A stretch of DNA of 64,000 nucleotides from the NCBI GenBank assembly GCA_036504975.1, contig DASXUF010000105.1:1-64000 (forward strand). The letters run 5' to 3'. This stretch comes from Candidatus Binatia bacterium (GTDB taxonomy: Bacteria; Desulfobacterota; Binatia; UBA9968). The notes beneath the pieces are model-generated. The model was not told the origin of the DNA. It saw only the letters and a list, made by a program, of their open reading frames with translations, and searched no databases. Made by a program: the position numbers and the translations under genes. Of this stretch, positions 33,551 to 42,059 are shown one piece after another; position 1 is the stretch's first letter, and each line of letters begins with the position of its first letter.

Positions 33551-35176
33551 CTAGAACTCCTCCGCGAGCGCGTCATGGCCCGCGCCGAAATCGTTTGGAT
33601 AAATCGGCCCGGGGCCGTTTGGCTTCGCGTGATGCCCGGGCTTCGGCGCCGCATGAACCGGCGCTGTCTCCCGGCCCCCCTCCTCTTCCCCCAGCTTGAA
33701 CTTCGCCACCAAAGTCTGGAGTTGATGCGCTTGAGCATTAAGCGACTGCGCCGTGGAGGATAGTTCTTCGGTCTGCGCCGCGTTCGATTGCACCACCGCG
33801 TCCATCTGCGTCACCGTTCGGTTCACCTGATCGATCCCGGTGCTCTGTTCCGCGCTCGCCGTCGCTATCTCGCCGATGATGTCGGCCACCCGCTTGACCG
33901 AAGAGACGATCTCGCCCAGCGTCTGACCGGATTTATTTACCAGCTCCGATCCGCTCTCCACCTTTTCCACGCTGTCTTGGATCAACGCCTTGATCTCTTT
34001 CGCCGCCGTCGCGCTCCGCTGCGCCAGGTTTCTCACCTCGGAGGCCACCACCGCAAAGCCTCTTCCCTGCTCGCCCGCGCGCGCCGCTTCCACGGCCGCG
34101 TTCAGTGCAAGCAAATTCGTTTGAAACGCGATCTCGTCGATTGTCGTGATGATGTCGGCGATCTTCTTCGACGATTTGTTGATCTCGCCCATCGCGGCGA
34201 CCGCGGTCTCCACCACCTGGCCCCCTGTCTCCGCCGTGTCGCGGGAGCCGAGGGCAAGTTGGTTGGCCTGTCGGGCGTTGTCGGCGTTCTGCTTGACCGT
34301 GCCGGTAATCTCTTCTAATGAAGCGGCGGTTTCCTCCAACGACGATGCTTGCTCCTGAGATCCGGATGACAGTTGCCCCGCGCCCGCCGAAACGTGCTGC
34401 GAGGCCGCGGCAACCTGGATCGCGGTAGATTTTACCTGGCTGACCAGGTTGTGGATCTTATCGAGAAACGTATTGAACCAATGGGCGAGCTCGCCGATCT
34501 CATCCCGGTTTTGCACCGTGAGCCGTTTGGTCAGGTCGCCTTCGCCTTCGGCGATGTCTTTGGCCAGCGCGACCAGTCGATCGATGGGCCGGGAGATCTG
34601 ATGTCGCAGCAGGAAAAAGGTTCCGGCGCCGCCGACCAGCAGAGCGATTAAAGTCAACAAAAAGAACGTCCAGGCGATCCGAGTGCGAACCCGTTCGACT
34701 AAATCTCCCCGGGATCCCATCGCGATGTAAACGAGTCCCTTCTCGTGAATGACGGGAACTAGAGTGTGATAGCTTCCGTCAAAAAAAACCGTGACCGGTT
34801 TCTGCGGCCGTCCCTCAAGAGTCTTCTGGACCTGACCGTTGAGGGTTTGCGGTTTTGCCTTCTCCTTGTCGGAATGGAACAAAAGCTTGCCCGCCGGGTC
34901 GTACACAACGATCTGCGAAAGCTCGGTGTTCTCCTTCAACACCTTGGCAATGTCGATGTTCAAGACGATGAAGATGGAAGGGTCCAAGCCGACTTGAGAC
35001 AGCAAGTCCTTGATGCGTTCTTGTATAGGCCGGGCTAGCACCTCGGAACGCGCCTCGACCCACTCGAGATATTGCTGGCCAAAGAACGAGACGGTGACCC
35101 AAGCCACCGTGCCGAGCACGAAGACGAGGATGGCGGCGATCCCACAGGCTATCTTGACGCTTAGACGTTTCTTCAT
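33551..35176 (-). CDS. methyl-accepting chemotaxis protein 2 (Cache-like sensor)
   Basis: 541 residues from the ATG at 35176 ([19 protein letters not shown]); an upstream in-frame start at 35296 adds 40 residues unlike any receptor. TM1 about 7-29, sensor 30-150 with [20 protein letters not shown]2 about 160-182, then HAMP and signalling hairpin nearly identical to the other three receptors. The end, DALAEEF, is close to the pentapeptide rule x-aromatic-x-x-aromatic but has Ala at position 2. The start overlaps the stop of a 68-residue membrane peptide gene (ATGA). Confidence 0.93.
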   Translation of the reverse strand: MKKRLSVKIACGIAAILVFVLGTVAWVTVSFFGQQYLEWVEARSEVLARPIQERIKDLLSQVGLDPSIFIVLNIDIAKVLKENTELSQIVVYDPAGKLLFHSDKEKAKPQTLNGQVQKTLEGRPQKPVTVFFDGSYHTLVPVIHEKGLVYIAMGSRGDLVERVRTRIAWTFFLLTLIALLVGGAGTFFLLRHQISRPIDRLVALAKDIAEGEGDLTKRLTVQNRDEIGELAHWFNTFLDKIHNLVSQVKSTAIQVAAASQHVSAGAGQLSSGSQEQASSLEETAASLEEITGTVKQNADNARQANQLALGSRDTAETGGQVVETAVAAMGEINKSSKKIADIITTIDEIAFQTNLLALNAAVEAARAGEQGRGFAVVASEVRNLAQRSATAAKEIKALIQDSVEKVESGSELVNKSGQTLGEIVSSVKRVADIIGEIATASAEQSTGIDQVNRTVTQMDAVVQSNAAQTEELSSTAQSLNAQAHQLQTLVAKFKLGEEEGGRETAPVHAAPKPGHHAKPNGPGPIYPNDFGAGHDALAEEF

Positions 35177-35379
35177 GGCCGCAACTGTCCGGCTGCAATG
35201 GTAGAAATTATGGTGGCGGGAAAGTCTACGGTTATGGCGTCGAACCAAGTGCCAAGCCACGGGTCGATCGCAAAAGGATAGACGGACAAAAACCATAGCG
35301 CCCCGACTATGATTTTGTCGCCTTGACGGCGGAGTCTCTCCGCTTCGAATTCCCGTGTCCTTAGGTTTACGGCTTCCAT
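35173..35379 (-). CDS. small membrane peptide, possible remnant of a chemoreceptor N-terminus
   Basis: 68 residues from the ATG at 35379, with AGGA 5 bases upstream. The [20 protein letters not shown] and [20 protein letters not shown] stretches resemble the N-terminal membrane region of receptors that begin with an R-x-ADRLMLxxLW motif. It ends with TGA overlapping the ATG of receptor 2. It may be a truncated receptor left by recombination that replaced its sensor, or a small coupled membrane protein. The resemblance is from memory of the family and needs an alignment. Confidence 0.45.
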   Translation of the reverse strand: MEAVNLRTREFEAERLRRQGDKIIVGALWFLSVYPFAIDPWLGTWFDAITVDFPATIISTIAAGQLRP

Positions 35380-35451
35380 GCCATCCTGCAAAGAGGTCTC
35401 TACATGACTGGTATCACCTTGGAATTTTCTGCGTCCTTCGGTGAGAAACGC

Positions 35452-35784
35452 TCAACGAGCGCTGATCACGAGCGAGACAGGTCTCACGCGCAGCGAGCGC
35501 GCAAAGTTCAGCCCTTGCCAATAGCGGCCCGTGTACTCAACGTGGGTGCCGAGCGGCAGGTCTCGGAGCGCGATGGAAGCGCCCTGGGAATCTTGGACCG
35601 TCGCGTCCTCGTCGAGGTTGAGAAGTTCGAAACCCTGATCGTTTTCGAGCAAGACGATTCCCTCTATCGACCGGACCGCGCGGACGATGCCGCGTCCGGC
35701 AAACGGGCCCGAGTCGAACGCCGCCGCGGAGGTCGCGAGCAGCAAGGCCGCCAGACACAGCGCCGAAAATAATTTGTGCTTCAT
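35452..35784 (-). CDS. small exported beta-rich protein, paralogue A
   Basis: 110 residues with a Sec signal (LFSALCLAALLLATSAAAF, cleavage near 22). The mature part (GIVRAVRSIEGIVLLENDQG, ATVQDSQGASIALRDLPLGTHVEY) reads as one small beta barrel, loosely like DUF5666 proteins. It aligns along its length with the product of 39762-40121: both have a VxxxEG/DGxLLI core, then an S/D-x-G-x-A/S-I/L-x-L-x-D turn and G-x-x-V/I-E-Y. Both lie beside chemoreceptor genes. A periplasmic partner of receptors or binding proteins is possible; the function is unknown. Confidence 0.65.
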   Translation of the reverse strand: MKHKLFSALCLAALLLATSAAAFDSGPFAGRGIVRAVRSIEGIVLLENDQGFELLNLDEDATVQDSQGASIALRDLPLGTHVEYTGRYWQGLNFARSLRVRPVSLVISAR

Positions 35785-35802
35785 AACTTTCTCCTCCTGA
35801 AT

Positions 35803-36651
35803 TTAGAGAACAGGTACCACCCCGCGGGCGACCAAGACTTTTTGACCTTCAGCGCTGCTTACGAGATCGAGAAATCGCTTGGTTAAGCCTTGAGGCGCGC
35901 CCAGAGTGACAATCCCGCGCTCGTTGTAATATTTATACTTGCCGCTTTTCACCGCCTCGGCAGAAGCTTGAATGCCATTGATCGCCACCGGCTTGATATT
36001 CGCGCGCTCGAGAAAGTTTGACCCGCCGTTAATCAAGGCGATCACTTCCGGCCGCCGATGGACAGCATCCATCAACTCATTGCCTCGCGCTACGAGGACC
36101 GCGTCAGTGGTGATTTGAAGATCCTTGAAGCAGGGTATCTTCAGGCGCATCTCCGTGTCGTTGTTGTCGTCCTTTTTCCGGGCCACTACCGTTATCTTCC
36201 CTTCCCCGCCTCCGATCTCCTTCCACGACTTGATCTTCCCGCTAAACACATCGCAGATCTGTGACTCCGTGATTTCGTTGATCGCAACCGACTTGTGAAC
36301 CCCTATCCCGACAAAGACCCGGCCCACCGGGCGATAAACCAACAGCGCCTTCTCATCCCCTTTTGGAGGGCGCGTCACCGATCCGATCGTCAACCGTCCG
36401 CTCTTCACCCCTTCGATGCCGCCCGTCGTGCTCATGGGCTCCATGATCACGTCGATCTTGTCGGCGGGATTCTTCGCCATGTAGATCTTGGCTAATTCAT
36501 CCATCTCGTCGAGCAGGCCGCCTGAGCCTCCAACGACGATTTTTTGTTGCGCCCACGCTGCGCCGCCGCTGAAAGCCAAGCCGACAGCGGCGGCGGTCAC
36601 GCAAACAGCCAAAGTCAGTTTCACCATCTTCATCGTAGGGCGTGATTTCAT
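35803..36651 (-). CDS. PstS-like periplasmic substrate-binding protein 2 (orphan)
   Basis: About 282 residues from the ATG at 36651; the nearer ATG at 36633 is an alternative, and the in-frame start at 36732 is unlikely. Sec signal LAVCVTAAAVGLAFSGGAAWAQ. Mature motifs are those of its paralogues: IVVGGSGGLLDEMDELAKIY, MEPMSTTGGIEG, FSGKIKSWKEIGGGEG, ARKKDDNNDT and KSGKYKYYNERGIVTLG. It is adjacent to paralogue 3 and to the small exported protein A, with no transporter genes. Cleft-lining Ser/Thr-Gly motifs are kept, so ligand binding is likely. Confidence 0.85.
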   Translation of the reverse strand: MKSRPTMKMVKLTLAVCVTAAAVGLAFSGGAAWAQQKIVVGGSGGLLDEMDELAKIYMAKNPADKIDVIMEPMSTTGGIEGVKSGRLTIGSVTRPPKGDEKALLVYRPVGRVFVGIGVHKSVAINEITESQICDVFSGKIKSWKEIGGGEGKITVVARKKDDNNDTEMRLKIPCFKDLQITTDAVLVARGNELMDAVHRRPEVIALINGGSNFLERANIKPVAINGIQASAEAVKSGKYKYYNERGIVTLGAPQGLTKRFLDLVSSAEGQKVLVARGVVPVL

Positions 36652-36732
36652 AAAGCCCTGCTTCCCGAGGCTTGGCCGCCGGGCGGTGACGAGCGCCTTA
36701 CCGCTCATTCGCAACGGGAAAGTAAACGTCAT

Positions 36733-37539
36733 CTACATCACCGGTATCATGCTGCGCTTGGCCAGGATTTTTTGCCCTTCGGCCGTGGCGACGAATTCAA
36801 GAAATTTCTTGGCAGTGCCTTTAGGCTCACCCACGGTCACGACCCCGCGCTCGTTGTAGACTTTGTATTTGCCGCTTTTCACCGCTTCGGCCGAAGGAGA
36901 GTTTCCGTCGATCGAGACGGCCTTGACGTCGGGGCGCTCGAACATGCTGGTCGCAACCGAGACGATCGCAACGGCGCCCGGACGGCGGTTGAGCGCGTCC
37001 AAGACCTCGCTCCCGCGCGACAACGCAACCGCGTCTGCAGTCACCTTCAGGTCCTTGAAGCAGGAGACCTTCTCGCGCATGACTTCCGTGTTGTTGTCTT
37101 CCTGCTTTCGCGTGATGACCATGATCTTCGCTTCTTCGCCGCCGACTTCCTTCCACGACTTGGTCTTGCCGCCGAAAATATTGCATATCTGGGCTTCGCT
37201 AAGATTGTTGACGGGCAACGACTTGTGGATCGCAACGCCTACCGGAGACCGGCCGACGGCGCGATAGACGAGTTTGGCTTTCTCGTCGCCTTTGGGCGGG
37301 CGCGTCACGAGCCCGATCGTCATCCGCCCGCTCATGACCGCTCCAAGCCCGCCCGATGTGCTCATGCTTTCCTGAATGACCTCGATTTTTTCGGACGGAT
37401 ACTTGGCCATGTAGGCTTTGGCGAGATCTTCCATTTCATCGATAAGGCCGCCCGAGCCGCCGACAACGACTTTGTCCTGAGCCCAGAGCGCGCCGGCGCT
37501 CAGCAAGAACATAACCATCGTGATCACTTTCAAATACAT
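36733..37539 (-). CDS. PstS-like periplasmic substrate-binding protein 3 (orphan)
   Basis: 268 residues with a Sec signal (VITMVMFLLSAGALWAQ, cleavage near 21). Mature start DKVVVGGSGGLIDEMEDLAKAY, then QESMSTSGGLGAVMSGRMTIG, VGVAIHKS, FGGKTKSWKEVGGEEAK and KSGKYKVYNERGVVTVGEPKG. It is closest to paralogue 2 and probably a tandem duplicate. It follows receptor 3 by 37 bases in the same direction, so the pair is probably cotranscribed. In this copy the TTGGIEG loop reads TSGGLGA, which may change ligand preference. Confidence 0.85.
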   Translation of the reverse strand: MYLKVITMVMFLLSAGALWAQDKVVVGGSGGLIDEMEDLAKAYMAKYPSEKIEVIQESMSTSGGLGAVMSGRMTIGLVTRPPKGDEKAKLVYRAVGRSPVGVAIHKSLPVNNLSEAQICNIFGGKTKSWKEVGGEEAKIMVITRKQEDNNTEVMREKVSCFKDLKVTADAVALSRGSEVLDALNRRPGAVAIVSVATSMFERPDVKAVSIDGNSPSAEAVKSGKYKVYNERGVVTVGEPKGTAKKFLEFVATAEGQKILAKRSMIPVM

Positions 37540-37576
37540 AAAAACTTCCTCCGTCCAGTGAAATTTCTCCTAACGC

Positions 37577-39193
37577 TTAGAATTCCTCGAATGCCGCCGG
37601 ATACTGAGAGAGCGAGCCGCCGTTGCCGCGCGGAAATCCAAGGGCCGGCGGATGCTCCGCACCCTTGGGCGCCGGCCTGGCGTGCCGCTCGTGCTGAGCC
37701 GGCTGTCTGGGTTTCGCCGTTTCGCGTTGCTCCGTCGCTCCTGACTGGTCGGCGCCTTCTCCCAGTTTGAATTTCGCCACCAGCATCTGCAGTTGCCGCG
37801 CCTGCGCGGTCAGGGACTGCGCCGTGGACGACAACTCTTCGGTTTGCGCCGCGTTGGACTGCACCACCTGGTCCATCTGCGTCACCGCGCGGTTCACCTG
37901 ATCGATGCCGGTGCTCTGCTCCTGGCTGGCTGCGGCGATTTCTCCGATAATATCGGTCACGCGTTTGACCGAAGAGACGATCTCGCCCAGCGTCTCGCCC
38001 GACTTGGTCACCAGCTCCGATCCGCTCTCCACTTTCGACACGCTGTCCTGAATCAATGCCTTGATCTCTTTCGCCGCCGTCGCGCTCCGCTGTGCCAGAT
38101 TCCTCACCTCGGAGGCGACCACCGCAAAACCCCTTCCCTGCTCGCCCGCGCGCGCCGCTTCCACGGCCGCGTTCAGCGCGAGCAGATTGGTTTGAAATGC
38201 GATCTCGTCGATGGTCGTGATGATGTCGGCGATCTTCTTCGACGATTTGTTGATCTCGCCCATCGCGGTGACCGCCGTGTCCACCACCTGCCCGCCCCTC
38301 TCGGCCACATCGCGCGAGCCCATCGCGAGCTGATTGGCTTGTTTGGCGTTGTCGGCGTTCTGCTTGACCGTCCCGGTGATCTCTTCCAACGACGCCGCCG
38401 TCTCTTCCAGCGAGCTCGCCTGTTCTTGCGAGCCTGAGGAGAGCTGGTGCGATGCCGACGTGAGCTGTTGCGCTGCGGAAGAGACGCGGTGCGCTGCGCC
38501 GGTCACTTCGACCAACAGCCCCTGAAGAGTTTCCATGAACCCATTGAACCGCTCCGTCAGACTGCCGATTTCGTCTTTTCGCTTGACCTGCAACCGGACC
38601 GTGAGATCTCCGGTCGTCTGGGCCTTTTCCAATACCTTGTCGAGCTCCGCCAGCGGCTTGGTCACATGACGGCCGATCAAATAAGCGATAATCGAAAAGA
38701 GCGCGACAAGGACAACGATTTCCCGGCCGACAAGAACCCACCAGATCTTCGCCATGGCCTCATCGACCGACTCCGTGGACATGCCCAACGCCACCGTCCC
38801 CACCACCTCATTGCCCATCTTGACTTTGTAGCTCGCCGTGACCAATCCCTGGGTCGCCGCGGGATCGCCGATCGAAGAGAGCGATTTCCCCGACGGATCT
38901 TTGACCTCGAGGAAACGGATCGAGGGATCGTTGCCGAACCCTTGAGAAGCCGCTTTGATGGTCTCGCTGTTGAAAGTAAAAAGCGCGTTGGCCACGCTGG
39001 AACCGAATGCTTGGGCCAGCCGCGTCGCCTGCGCTTCCAGGCCCGCGCGGAGCGAGCGGCGCTCGAACACTGCGCTGGTGTAGGTGGAAATCGCCGAAAA
39101 GACGAGCAGAGCGACGCCGACGATCAGACTAAATCGCAACGTCAGACCCGACCGGGAACGCCGCCAAAAGCTTGCCACAAACACGCTTGTCAT
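37577..39193 (-). CDS. methyl-accepting chemotaxis protein 3
   Basis: 538 residues. TM1 about 20-40 ([20 protein letters not shown]), a sensor region of roughly 120 residues ([28 protein letters not shown]), TM2 about 166-190, HAMP, then the shared signalling hairpin. It ends AAFEEF, which fits the CheR-binding pentapeptide rule. The gene lies between cheW (23 bases) and binding protein 3, suggesting a receptor plus binding-protein unit. Confidence 0.94.
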   Translation of the reverse strand: MTSVFVASFWRRSRSGLTLRFSLIVGVALLVFSAISTYTSAVFERRSLRAGLEAQATRLAQAFGSSVANALFTFNSETIKAASQGFGNDPSIRFLEVKDPSGKSLSSIGDPAATQGLVTASYKVKMGNEVVGTVALGMSTESVDEAMAKIWWVLVGREIVVLVALFSIIAYLIGRHVTKPLAELDKVLEKAQTTGDLTVRLQVKRKDEIGSLTERFNGFMETLQGLLVEVTGAAHRVSSAAQQLTSASHQLSSGSQEQASSLEETAASLEEITGTVKQNADNAKQANQLAMGSRDVAERGGQVVDTAVTAMGEINKSSKKIADIITTIDEIAFQTNLLALNAAVEAARAGEQGRGFAVVASEVRNLAQRSATAAKEIKALIQDSVSKVESGSELVTKSGETLGEIVSSVKRVTDIIGEIAAASQEQSTGIDQVNRAVTQMDQVVQSNAAQTEELSSTAQSLTAQARQLQMLVAKFKLGEGADQSGATEQRETAKPRQPAQHERHARPAPKGAEHPPALGFPRGNGGSLSQYPAAFEEF

Positions 39194-39216
39194 GAACCCA
39201 CTCCTTCCGGGACGCT

Positions 39217-39711
39217 CTAGTTGGCGCCGGTAAAGCTACTCACCTCGCCGGTGTTGACGACCTTGTCGATATCGACCAGCACCACCAGTTTCTCGCCGGC
39301 CTTGGCCATGCCGCAGATGAATTGAGCGTCCACCTGCGAGCCGAAATCCGGCGTCTCCTGAATGTCGCCTCTGGGGATGTTGAGCACATCGGAGACCGCA
39401 TCGACGATCAATCCCATGACTTTGGTCCCGACCGTCACGACGATGATAACGGTGAACTGGTTGTACTCCGCCTCGCTCATCCCGAATTTCGACCGCAAGT
39501 CCACTACCGGGATGATCGTGCCGCGAAGATTCATCACGCCCTTGATGTACGAAGGGGTATTGGGGATCGGCGTGATCGCCGAGTAACCCTTGATCTCCTG
39601 GACCTTCAGGATCTCCACTCCGTACTCTTCCTGCCCCAGCGTGAAGGTCAGGTACTGGTTGCCGTCGGTGGCAAAGCTGATGTTATTGCTGAGCGCGTCC
39701 AATTGCTCCAT
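39217..39711 (-). CDS. cheW: chemotaxis coupling protein CheW
   Basis: 164 residues, single CheW domain: [21 protein letters not shown], then [24 protein letters not shown] and [13 protein letters not shown]. It bridges receptors and CheA in the signalling array. It is located between receptor 3 and the small exported protein B rather than beside cheA, but in the same direction and block. Confidence 0.96.
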   Translation of the reverse strand: MEQLDALSNNISFATDGNQYLTFTLGQEEYGVEILKVQEIKGYSAITPIPNTPSYIKGVMNLRGTIIPVVDLRSKFGMSEAEYNQFTVIIVVTVGTKVMGLIVDAVSDVLNIPRGDIQETPDFGSQVDAQFICGMAKAGEKLVVLVDIDKVVNTGEVSSFTGAN

Positions 39712-39761
39712 CTTGGTGTCCTCTCCGGGATCAACCGGTAGCTATAGGGATTCTCGAGCGG

Positions 39762-40121
39762 CTATCTTTTCCCCAACACGGTCGGTGCAGAGCAATTCGC
39801 GTGCCCACCCGCGTTGACGGCAATCTTACGGATGATCGTCTTGCCGGCCGACTGCTCGGACCAGTATTCGATCCAATCGCCGGGTCGGATGTCTTCCAGC
39901 GTCAGCGCTTGTCCCTTGCCGTTGCTGATCTCCGCTCCCGAACCCACGGTAATCAGGGAAAACTTCCCATGGTGTTGAATCAAAAGACTGCCGTCTTCGG
40001 CCCCGACCGAATAGGTCGTCCCGCAGTAAAGAGAGGCCGTCGCCTTCTTGCCGGCCAAAACCGTCGAGGAACCGGCCAGCAACATGGCCGTCACGAGTCC
40101 CGCACTGAGCAACTTTTTCAT
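39762..40121 (-). CDS. small exported beta-rich protein, paralogue B
   Basis: 119 residues with a Sec signal (LLSAGLVTAMLLAGSSTVLAG, cleavage near 23). The mature region (TTYSVGAEDGSLLIQHHGKF, ISNGKGQALTLEDIRPGDWIEY) aligns with the product of 35452-35784. It contains two Cys (about 33 and 109) not present in paralogue A, which could form a disulfide. It sits between cheW and receptor 4. A possible sigma-28 element lies at 40177-40203. Function unknown. Confidence 0.65.
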   Translation of the reverse strand: MKKLLSAGLVTAMLLAGSSTVLAGKKATASLYCGTTYSVGAEDGSLLIQHHGKFSLITVGSGAEISNGKGQALTLEDIRPGDWIEYWSEQSAGKTIIRKIAVNAGGHANCSAPTVLGKR

Positions 40122-40176
40122 ACGAACCTCCTGGAAAAAATGTTCCGCAAAGCAAATAATTCCTATCTCGATCTAA

Positions 40177-40203
40177 ACATCGTCACATCCCGCGTTTCCT
40201 TTA
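40177..40203 (-). promoter_or_regulatory. weak sigma-28-like site upstream of small exported protein B
   Basis: Minus strand: TAAAGGAA, 11-base spacer, GACGATGT. The TAAAG and CGAT cores are kept, but the -10 half lacks the second base of GCCGAT. Confidence 0.4.
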
Positions 40204-40256
40204 GTGCGGGAATATCACAGCTTGCCCGGAAGAGAACGGAAGTACCCATTCGTTCG

Positions 40257-41951
40257 CTAATACTCCTCGAAGGCGCTTTCGTGACCGTAGGCCACTCCGT
40301 TGCCGCCGTTACGGACGAAGGCCGAAGGCCTAGCGTAGGGCGCCGCCGGCTGGGCAAACTCTGCCGCCCGGACCGTCGCTCTGTCGCGCCGTTTTTGCCC
40401 ATCGCGCAATCTAAACTTCGCCACCAGCGCCTGGAGCTGCTGGGCTTGCGCGGTCAGAGAGCGCGCCGTCGACGACAATTCTTCGGTCTGCGCCGCGTTC
40501 GAATGCACGACGGCGTCCATCTCGGTCACCGCGCGGTTCACCTGATCGATCCCCGCCGTCTGCTCGTGCGATGCCGCGGCGATCTCCCCGATGATGTCGG
40601 TCACGCGCTTGACCGAAGACACGATCTCGCCCAGCGTCTCGCCCGACTTGGTCACCAGCTCCGATCCGCTCTCCACTTTCGACACGCTGTCCTGAATCAA
40701 CGCCTTGATCTCTTTCGCCGCCGTCGCGCTCCGCTGCGCCAGGTTCCTCACCTCGGACGCCACCACCGCGAAGCCTCTTCCCGCCTCGCCCGCGCGCGCC
40801 GCTTCCACGGCCGCGTTCAGCGCGAGCAGATTGGTTTGAAATGCGATCTCGTCGATCGTCGTGATGATGTCGGCGATCCTCTTCGACGACTCGTTGATCT
40901 TACCCACCGCGGCGACCGCCGTGTCCACCACCTGCCCGCCTCTCTCGGCCACGTCGCGCGAGCCCATCGCAAGCTGATTGGCTTGCATGGCGTTGTCGGC
41001 GTTCTGCTTGACCGTCCCGGTGATCTCTTCCAACGACGCCGCCGTTTCTTCCAGCGACGACGCCTGCTGCTGGGAACCGGCCGACAATTGGTCGCTGGCC
41101 GAAGAGAGCTGCTCGGACGCTTCGGCCACCGCGCCGCTGCTCTCGGCAACCTGCTTGATGCTCTGATGAAGCGTCTCCAAAAAACCGTTCAAGGCCTCGC
41201 CCATGCGCCCAAGCTCGTCCCTGGCCTTGAACTCGCCGCGGACGGTCAGGTTCCCGCCGGCCGCCGCGGAAACCAGCTCGACCACCTGGCCGATCGAGGA
41301 TCGAATCTGTCCCGAGATAATAAAGCCGGCGCCCGCCGCCAGGAGCGCGGAGAGGATCGCCATCGCAACCAGCTCCGCCTGCGAGCGGCCATAAAGCGCC
41401 GCGGCCTCTTTTCTCAGCCGCTCGGAGTCTTGGTTTTTCTGCTGCACCAAGTGGTTCAAGCTCGCCTCGATGGCGTCGCCCTTGACCCGCGCCGACTCGA
41501 CGAGAGATTTCGTCTCCTGGTCTTTTTGCGATAGGGCCAGAGAAATCACCTGATCGACGGTCGCCTTCCAACCGGGATAGTCCTGCTCTATGGAAGCGAA
41601 CAGCGTCTGCCCCTCGGCGGTCGCGATCGTGGGCTTGAGCCGGGTGAGATTTTCCCGCACCCGCCCGTCGGCTTTTGTGATCGACTCGATTTCCCTGTCG
41701 ATCTTGTCCGACTCGTCCGAGTCGGCGGCCACCGCGTTGTGCATATAGCGGGAAATGGCGCGGATCTCGTTGTTGACTTCTCTCAAGTATCGGCCCGTCA
41801 GCGCCTGGTCGTCGTAGACCTTGTTCAACATCGTGTCCATCGCTCGGAGTCCCGAAAGCCCTACGAAGCCCACTGCGGCGGTCAGGAACGATACGATCCC
41901 GAACGCGGCCCAGAGTTTGGTGCTCGTCTTGAAGTCATAGAACCAATTCAT
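40257..41951 (-). CDS. methyl-accepting chemotaxis protein 4 (four-helix-bundle sensor)
   Basis: 564 residues. TM1 about 13-33, then a roughly 155-residue all-helical periplasmic part ([33 protein letters not shown]) typical of the 4HB_MCP sensor, TM2 about 190-212, HAMP and the shared signalling hairpin. It ends AFEEY, matching the CheR-binding pentapeptide rule. It is the receptor closest to cheA. Its sensor class differs from the other three, while the signalling part is almost the same. Confidence 0.94.
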   Translation of the reverse strand: MNWFYDFKTSTKLWAAFGIVSFLTAAVGFVGLSGLRAMDTMLNKVYDDQALTGRYLREVNNEIRAISRYMHNAVAADSDESDKIDREIESITKADGRVRENLTRLKPTIATAEGQTLFASIEQDYPGWKATVDQVISLALSQKDQETKSLVESARVKGDAIEASLNHLVQQKNQDSERLRKEAAALYGRSQAELVAMAILSALLAAGAGFIISGQIRSSIGQVVELVSAAAGGNLTVRGEFKARDELGRMGEALNGFLETLHQSIKQVAESSGAVAEASEQLSSASDQLSAGSQQQASSLEETAASLEEITGTVKQNADNAMQANQLAMGSRDVAERGGQVVDTAVAAVGKINESSKRIADIITTIDEIAFQTNLLALNAAVEAARAGEAGRGFAVVASEVRNLAQRSATAAKEIKALIQDSVSKVESGSELVTKSGETLGEIVSSVKRVTDIIGEIAAASHEQTAGIDQVNRAVTEMDAVVHSNAAQTEELSSTARSLTAQAQQLQALVAKFRLRDGQKRRDRATVRAAEFAQPAAPYARPSAFVRNGGNGVAYGHESAFEEY

Positions 41952-42017
41952 CCGCTGCTCCTTTAGAATTCCGGTGCCGAATCGTCTTGCAGATTTTTTA
42001 CTGCGGCGGTCCTTTTG

Positions 42018-42045
42018 GTAGGGCCGGTTCGTGAACCGCCCCTAC
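42018..42045. repeat. 28-base near-perfect palindrome between cheA and receptor 4
   Basis: Arms GTAGGGCCGGTTC and GAACCGCCCCTAC (13 bases, one mismatch) with a 2-base centre. It resembles the widespread GTAGGGGCGG-type dispersed palindromes and lies 15 bases past the cheA stop, where it may act as a hairpin in the transcript. Confidence 0.65.
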
Positions 42046-42059
42046 GCATCATTCAATCG

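Noticed and set aside
31026..37539. The PstS-like genes as part of a phosphate uptake operon
   Set aside because: No permease, ATPase or PhoU gene is present; neighbours are chemoreceptors and cheR.
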